A DNA stretch of 8,333 nt from contig LIUJ01000137.1 in assembly GCA_001462255.1 (NCBI GenBank), positions 1 through 8,333 on the forward strand, in the 5' to 3' direction. Position 1 is the first letter of the stretch; the number at the start of each line of letters is the position of its first letter. Positions 6,334 through 8,333 of this stretch are shown here, piece by piece. The position numbers and the translations under genes are program-made. The notes under the pieces are model-generated. The model worked only from the letters and a program-made list of their open reading frames with translations. It was not told the DNA's origin and searched no databases. Origin of the DNA: Fibrobacteria bacterium GUT77. Lineage in GTDB: Bacteria; Fibrobacterota; Chitinivibrionia; Chitinivibrionales; Chitinispirillaceae.

Positions 6334-6557
6334 AGCATCATCTCGCCGCATCCCCGCGCCAAGAGGTGTACTCGCGCGGGCGGCTAAAGTCGTGCTCGAC
6401 GCGGCGGTCGCCGCCGGGGCGTCGGAGGGATCATCGGCCGGATCGACGAACCGAGCCTCGAAATGACCAACATCGTGATGAAAGAGGCTGACATCATCCA
6501 CGCCACAGGCGGGCCGGGGATGGTCAAGTCGGCCTACTCTTCAGGCAAACCCGCCCC
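6334..6557 (+). pseudogene. adhE: Remnant of adhE (acetaldehyde/alcohol dehydrogenase), aldehyde dehydrogenase half, frameshifted
   Basis: Read across two frameshifts this gives IISPHPRAKRCTRA, then AAKVVLDAAVAAGASEG, then IIGRIDEPSLEMTNIVMKEA continuing DIIHATGGPGMVKSAYSSGKPA. This follows the AdhE segment that in E. coli reads SPHPRAK...GAPKDLIGWIDQPS...LATGGPGMVKAAYSSGKPA. An extra G near 6379 and a base-count change near 6420-6428 break the frame. The N-terminus, the catalytic-Cys region and the whole alcohol dehydrogenase half are missing. The match stops after GKPA, and unrelated sequence follows directly. AdhE reduces acetyl-CoA to ethanol in fermenters; this copy cannot. A plus-strand ORF from ATG 6463 lies inside this relic and is not a gene. 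Confidence 0.85.
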
Positions 6558-6563
6558 CGACGT

Positions 6564-6818
6564 GCACTCCTGTTCTTCCACCTCTCTGGCGACACCGCCA
6601 TCGCGGACAAGTACCTATCCATATTCTGCAAAAAGAGCGATACCGCGAGGCAGTATGTGGAAAAATGGCTCTCCATCGTGGCGGCCTCGCGGCTTCTCAA
6701 AGCTAAGCCGGAGGAAAAGGAACTTTTGATGCACTGGGCCAATGTGGTGGAGTATGTGTGTGGTTGGGAAATGCGAGACATTTTGCGATTGAAACAAATC
6801 TTGATTTTGGGGCTGTAA
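6564..6818 (+). pseudogene. C-terminal fragment of an unidentified protein, no start codon
   Basis: A frame different from the adhE remnant encodes RALLFFHLSGDTAIADKYLS, then a helical, charged stretch (KKSDTARQYVEKWLSIVAAS, KAKPEEKELLMHWANVVEYV), ending at TAA 6816. The previous in-frame stop is at 6489 and no start codon precedes the conserved-looking part. The last ~20 residues (CGWEMRDILRLKQILILGL) look like out-of-gene readthrough. The amphipathic helices and regular codon use suggest it was once coding. I do not recognise the family. The abrupt switch from the AdhE match points to a deletion junction or insertion scar near 6557. Confidence 0.55.
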
Positions 6819-6844
6819 CAAAAGATTTCTTTTGTTGTAGCCCC
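6809..6844. other. Large near-perfect hairpin (17-bp stem, TT loop)
   Basis: 6809-6825 (GGGGCTGTAACAAAAGA) pairs with 6828-6844 at every position, two pairs being G-T. A two-base centre means it is essentially a 36-bp palindrome. No long U-run follows on either strand, so it is not a standard terminator. It could be a transposon-type palindrome, a processed repeat or a decayed terminator of the lost gene. The gap up to 6966 is AT-rich and otherwise shows nothing firm. Confidence 0.6.
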
Positions 6845-6966
6845 GTCCCTCGGCTCTTTCTACCGTAATCCAATTAAGCGCTTTAAAAAAATTAACCTCT
6901 ATATTGTCGCGGATATTATATTTTAAATGGCGTATTTTGAAAAATGTCTATATCAAGTGAGGTAAG

Positions 6967-7314
6967 ATGCGGATTTTGGAAAAGAATCGGCATATCGTGG
7001 AAGAAATGACCGAGCGGCTCAAAAAGTTGAAGCCCTGCAAGATTGTTTTATTCGGCTCATACGCGAGAGGCACTGCGACGGAAAACAGCGATTTGGACGT
7101 GATGGTAGTGTTGGATTCAAATGAGCGTTCTAAAAATTTTGATGAGTTTATAGAGCGAGGCAAGCCGGTATCTGCGGCTGTTCGCGAACTCAGAAAAACA
7201 ATGCCCATGGATTTAATCGTTTATACGCTCGCTGAATTTGAGTATTTAAGAAAGGAAAAAGATTTTTTCGTTGAGGAAATTATGGAAAACGGAAAGGTTC
7301 TTTATGAAAAATAG
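6967..7314 (+). CDS. MNT-type nucleotidyltransferase, probable antitoxin partner
   Basis: 115 residues, a usual length for minimal nucleotidyltransferases (MNT, DNA polymerase beta superfamily). The motif GSYARG (Gly30-Ser31) and SDLDVMVVLD (Asp42, Asp44), with a third acid in PMDLIVYT (Asp82), give the full metal-binding triad, so it is probably active. GAGG stands four bases before the ATG. The downstream HEPN gene overlaps its last 11 bases in another frame, the classic arrangement of MNT/HEPN toxin-antitoxin pairs. In the characterised type VII pair (MntA/HepT) the MNT protein transfers AMP to the HEPN toxin and silences it; that role is inferred here from family and layout. Base composition is more AT-rich than in glgB, consistent with acquisition by transfer. 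Upstream is gene debris, so the pair probably has its own promoter in the AT-rich 6845-6958 gap, though I could not pick one out. Confidence 0.88.
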   Translation: MRILEKNRHIVEEMTERLKKLKPCKIVLFGSYARGTATENSDLDVMVVLDSNERSKNFDEFIERGKPVSAAVRELRKTMPMDLIVYTLAEFEYLRKEKDFFVEEIMENGKVLYEK

Positions 7315-7699
7315 TACCAATGGGTGGATATTTTTTGCCGAAAATGATATGATGATGGCAGAATCCGCTACGGGCGAGCCACGGTTGACAGGACAAGTTA
7401 TTTTTCATTCTCAACAGGCCATCGAGAAATACCTCAAATCATATTTGGTAGAGAAAAATGTTTATTTCCCCAAAACCCATGATTTGCCGACGCTTTATGA
7501 ATTAGTGAAGAAAATTACGGATTGTAATATTGACGAAATTATGCTGGAACAGATAAGCAACATATACACAGCGACTCGCTACCCAAACAACATTGGACTT
7601 TTGCCGGGCGCTCAAGTTCCAACAGTAGAAAAATCAAAAGAAGTTTATGATTTCGCAAAGAATCTTGAACGCCTTATCAAGAAGGAATTAGGCGTGTGA
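7304..7699 (+). CDS. HEPN-domain protein, probable toxin or partner of the MNT protein
   Basis: 131 residues from ATG 7304, which has GGAAAGG (7291-7297) six bases upstream; the longer reading frame from 7271 lies inside the MNT gene and is unlikely. The protein is all-helical with the HEPN (PF05168-like) signatures FHSQQAIEKYLKSYLVEKN (34-52), KTHDLPTLYELV (57-68) and a late Arg in TATRYPNN (Arg92). HEPN proteins are often RNA-cutting toxins with an R-x(4-6)-H motif. I find no such spacing here: Arg27 is followed by His only at 35, and nothing suitable follows Arg92. It may use other residues, be a substrate-binding partner, or be catalytically dead. Translation is coupled to the MNT gene by the 11-base overlap. 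Its stop is eight bases from the convergent flavoprotein gene. Confidence 0.85.
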   Translation: MKNSTNGWIFFAENDMMMAESATGEPRLTGQVIFHSQQAIEKYLKSYLVEKNVYFPKTHDLPTLYELVKKITDCNIDEIMLEQISNIYTATRYPNNIGLLPGAQVPTVEKSKEVYDFAKNLERLIKKELGV

Positions 7700-7720
7700 A
7701 ATCGCTCTTATTCGATTTCA
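7697..7720. terminator. Weak hairpin between convergent genes
   Basis: TGAAATCG (7697-7704) pairs with CGATTTCA (7713-7720) around an eight-base loop. It overlaps the HEPN stop and the end of the minus-strand flavoprotein gene. The stem is AT-rich and no U-run follows, so termination is only a possibility. Confidence 0.3.
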
Positions 7721-8130
7721 AAATTCTCCGAGCTGAAATTACTGTAATAGCGCCCGCTTGCCGCGGTAAATTTTATTATTATATAATCCCCGCCGTCCGC
7801 CCCGTCTTTGTAGTACATTGAGTATTCGTCCTTCCAAAGTTCTTTCTTTATTTTTTCATCTTCCAATACCTCCATAGTCCCTTTCAGCATTACTCCTCGA
7901 AAAAAACGTTTGTCGCAAAAGTATATACATGCTTTGGAATTTTGTCTATATTGCCTTATTCTCATTGACGGACTATTAGTGTGCCAATAGAATGTTTTTA
8001 TCCCATCCCGTTTACAAGGCGGCAACATTGCCTTAGTATTGGGAAAACCGTTCTCATCGACGGAACTTATAAAACAGACGCTTTGCTTATCAATTAAGTT
8101 GCCGATTGTTTCTTCCGGATTTTTCATCAT
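7708..8130 (-). CDS. Pyridoxamine 5'-phosphate oxidase-like FMN-binding split-barrel protein
   Basis: 140 residues, the size of the single-domain PNPOx-like family (general stress protein 26 type) rather than true PdxH (~200 or more). The N-terminal SVCFISSVDENGFPNTKAM is the typical first beta pair, followed by TFYWHTNSPSMRIRQYRQNS, ACIYFCDKRFFRGVMLKGTM and a C-terminal strand IIIKFTAASGRYYS. Such proteins bind FMN (or F420 or haem in related groups) in dimers; the substrate is usually unknown, so a reductase or flavin-binding stress role is as far as one can go. ATG 8130 is preferred, with AAAGGGA (8138-8144) seven bases upstream; a second Met follows at once. It begins two bases after the stop of the upstream gene on the same strand, so the two form an operon. 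Confidence 0.85.
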   Translation of the reverse strand: MMKNPEETIGNLIDKQSVCFISSVDENGFPNTKAMLPPCKRDGIKTFYWHTNSPSMRIRQYRQNSKACIYFCDKRFFRGVMLKGTMEVLEDEKIKKELWKDEYSMYYKDGADGGDYIIIKFTAASGRYYSNFSSENFEIE

Positions 8131-8132
8131 TT

Positions 8133-8333
8133 TTAAGTCCCTTTCGGATACTGTCCGTAAAAATCTTCCTTAGTGTATACGCCGAAATCAACAATCGGCT
8201 CACGTATTCCGTCGTCCACATAATCTCTGAAAAGATACGCCAAAGAACCGTCATCTATGACGTCACATTCTTCATCCGGCGCTAAAAGAATAGCCGTACC
8301 CTGCTCGGAGACCTTTATTCGTTCAGTCCCAAA
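8133..8333 (-). CDS. C-terminal part of an unidentified protein, start outside window
   Basis: The minus-strand frame is open from the window edge to TAA at 8133-8135, giving 66 residues ending DFYGQYPKGT. It is acidic (PDEECDVIDDGS), with a likely helix (LAYLFRDYVDDG) followed by REPIVDFGVYTKEDF. The opening RIKVSEQGTAILLAPDE together with LAYLF...IVDFG weakly recalls the tails of MazE/AbrB-type antitoxins, but I would not assign it on this. Its stop lies two bases from the flavoprotein start, and its last codons contain that gene's ribosome site, so the two are translated from one transcript. Confidence 0.7.
   Translation of the reverse strand, partial: FGTERIKVSEQGTAILLAPDEECDVIDDGSLAYLFRDYVDDGIREPIVDFGVYTKEDFYGQYPKGT

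Noticed and set aside
6463..6729. 88-codon plus-strand ORF as a gene
   Set aside because: Its first half is in-frame adhE relic. Its second half is an out-of-frame reading of the next fragment, with low-complexity Ser/Arg/Pro content.

Overview
The window looks like a chromosomal stretch from a plant-fibre-degrading, anaerobe-like bacterium. The two secreted xylan enzymes at the left end have C-terminal tails of the type IX secretion (Por secretion) kind. Their multi-module build and moderately GC-rich codon use suggest Fibrobacterota (Fibrobacter or termite-gut relatives) more than a typical Bacteroidota. That assignment is inference; no rRNA or other phylogenetic marker is present.

Layout. 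(1) 1-3430, plus strand: the 3' part of a GH10 endo-xylanase gene, then a complete GH43 beta-xylosidase/arabinofuranosidase gene with CBM6 and CBM4_9/22-like modules. The two share a nearly copied 3' cassette (linker, binding module, sorting tail) whose DNA similarity runs about 20 bases past both stop codons. (2) 3463-3501: a strong terminator facing both ways. (3) 3523-3789, minus strand: a small two-helix membrane protein. (4) 3835-4009: a 175-bp inverted-repeat element that looks like a non-autonomous transposon (MITE), followed by short TTAATCAT repeats. (5) 4072-6147, minus strand: glgB, glycogen branching enzyme, with a tetrapeptide-repeat N-terminus. (6) About 6190-6960: no intact gene, but a putative glgB promoter, a direct repeat, a frameshifted adhE fragment, a second gene fragment and a large hairpin. 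(7) 6967-7699, plus strand: an overlapping MNT nucleotidyltransferase/HEPN gene pair. (8) 7708-8333, minus strand: a small FMN-binding split-barrel (PNPOx-like) protein and, directly upstream, the C-terminal end of an unidentified protein.

How the genes work together. GH10 cuts xylan internally and GH43 would trim the resulting oligosaccharides or side chains; both appear to be exported and surface-anchored or released. GlgB works on intracellular glycogen and has no glg partner in view. The segment from about 6900 onward is visibly more AT-rich than glgB and the xylanase genes and carries a toxin-antitoxin-like pair next to gene relics, which fits an accessory, recombination-prone stretch. 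I see no clearly new multi-gene system. The MNT/HEPN pair, the MITE and the duplicated secretion cassette deserve most attention.
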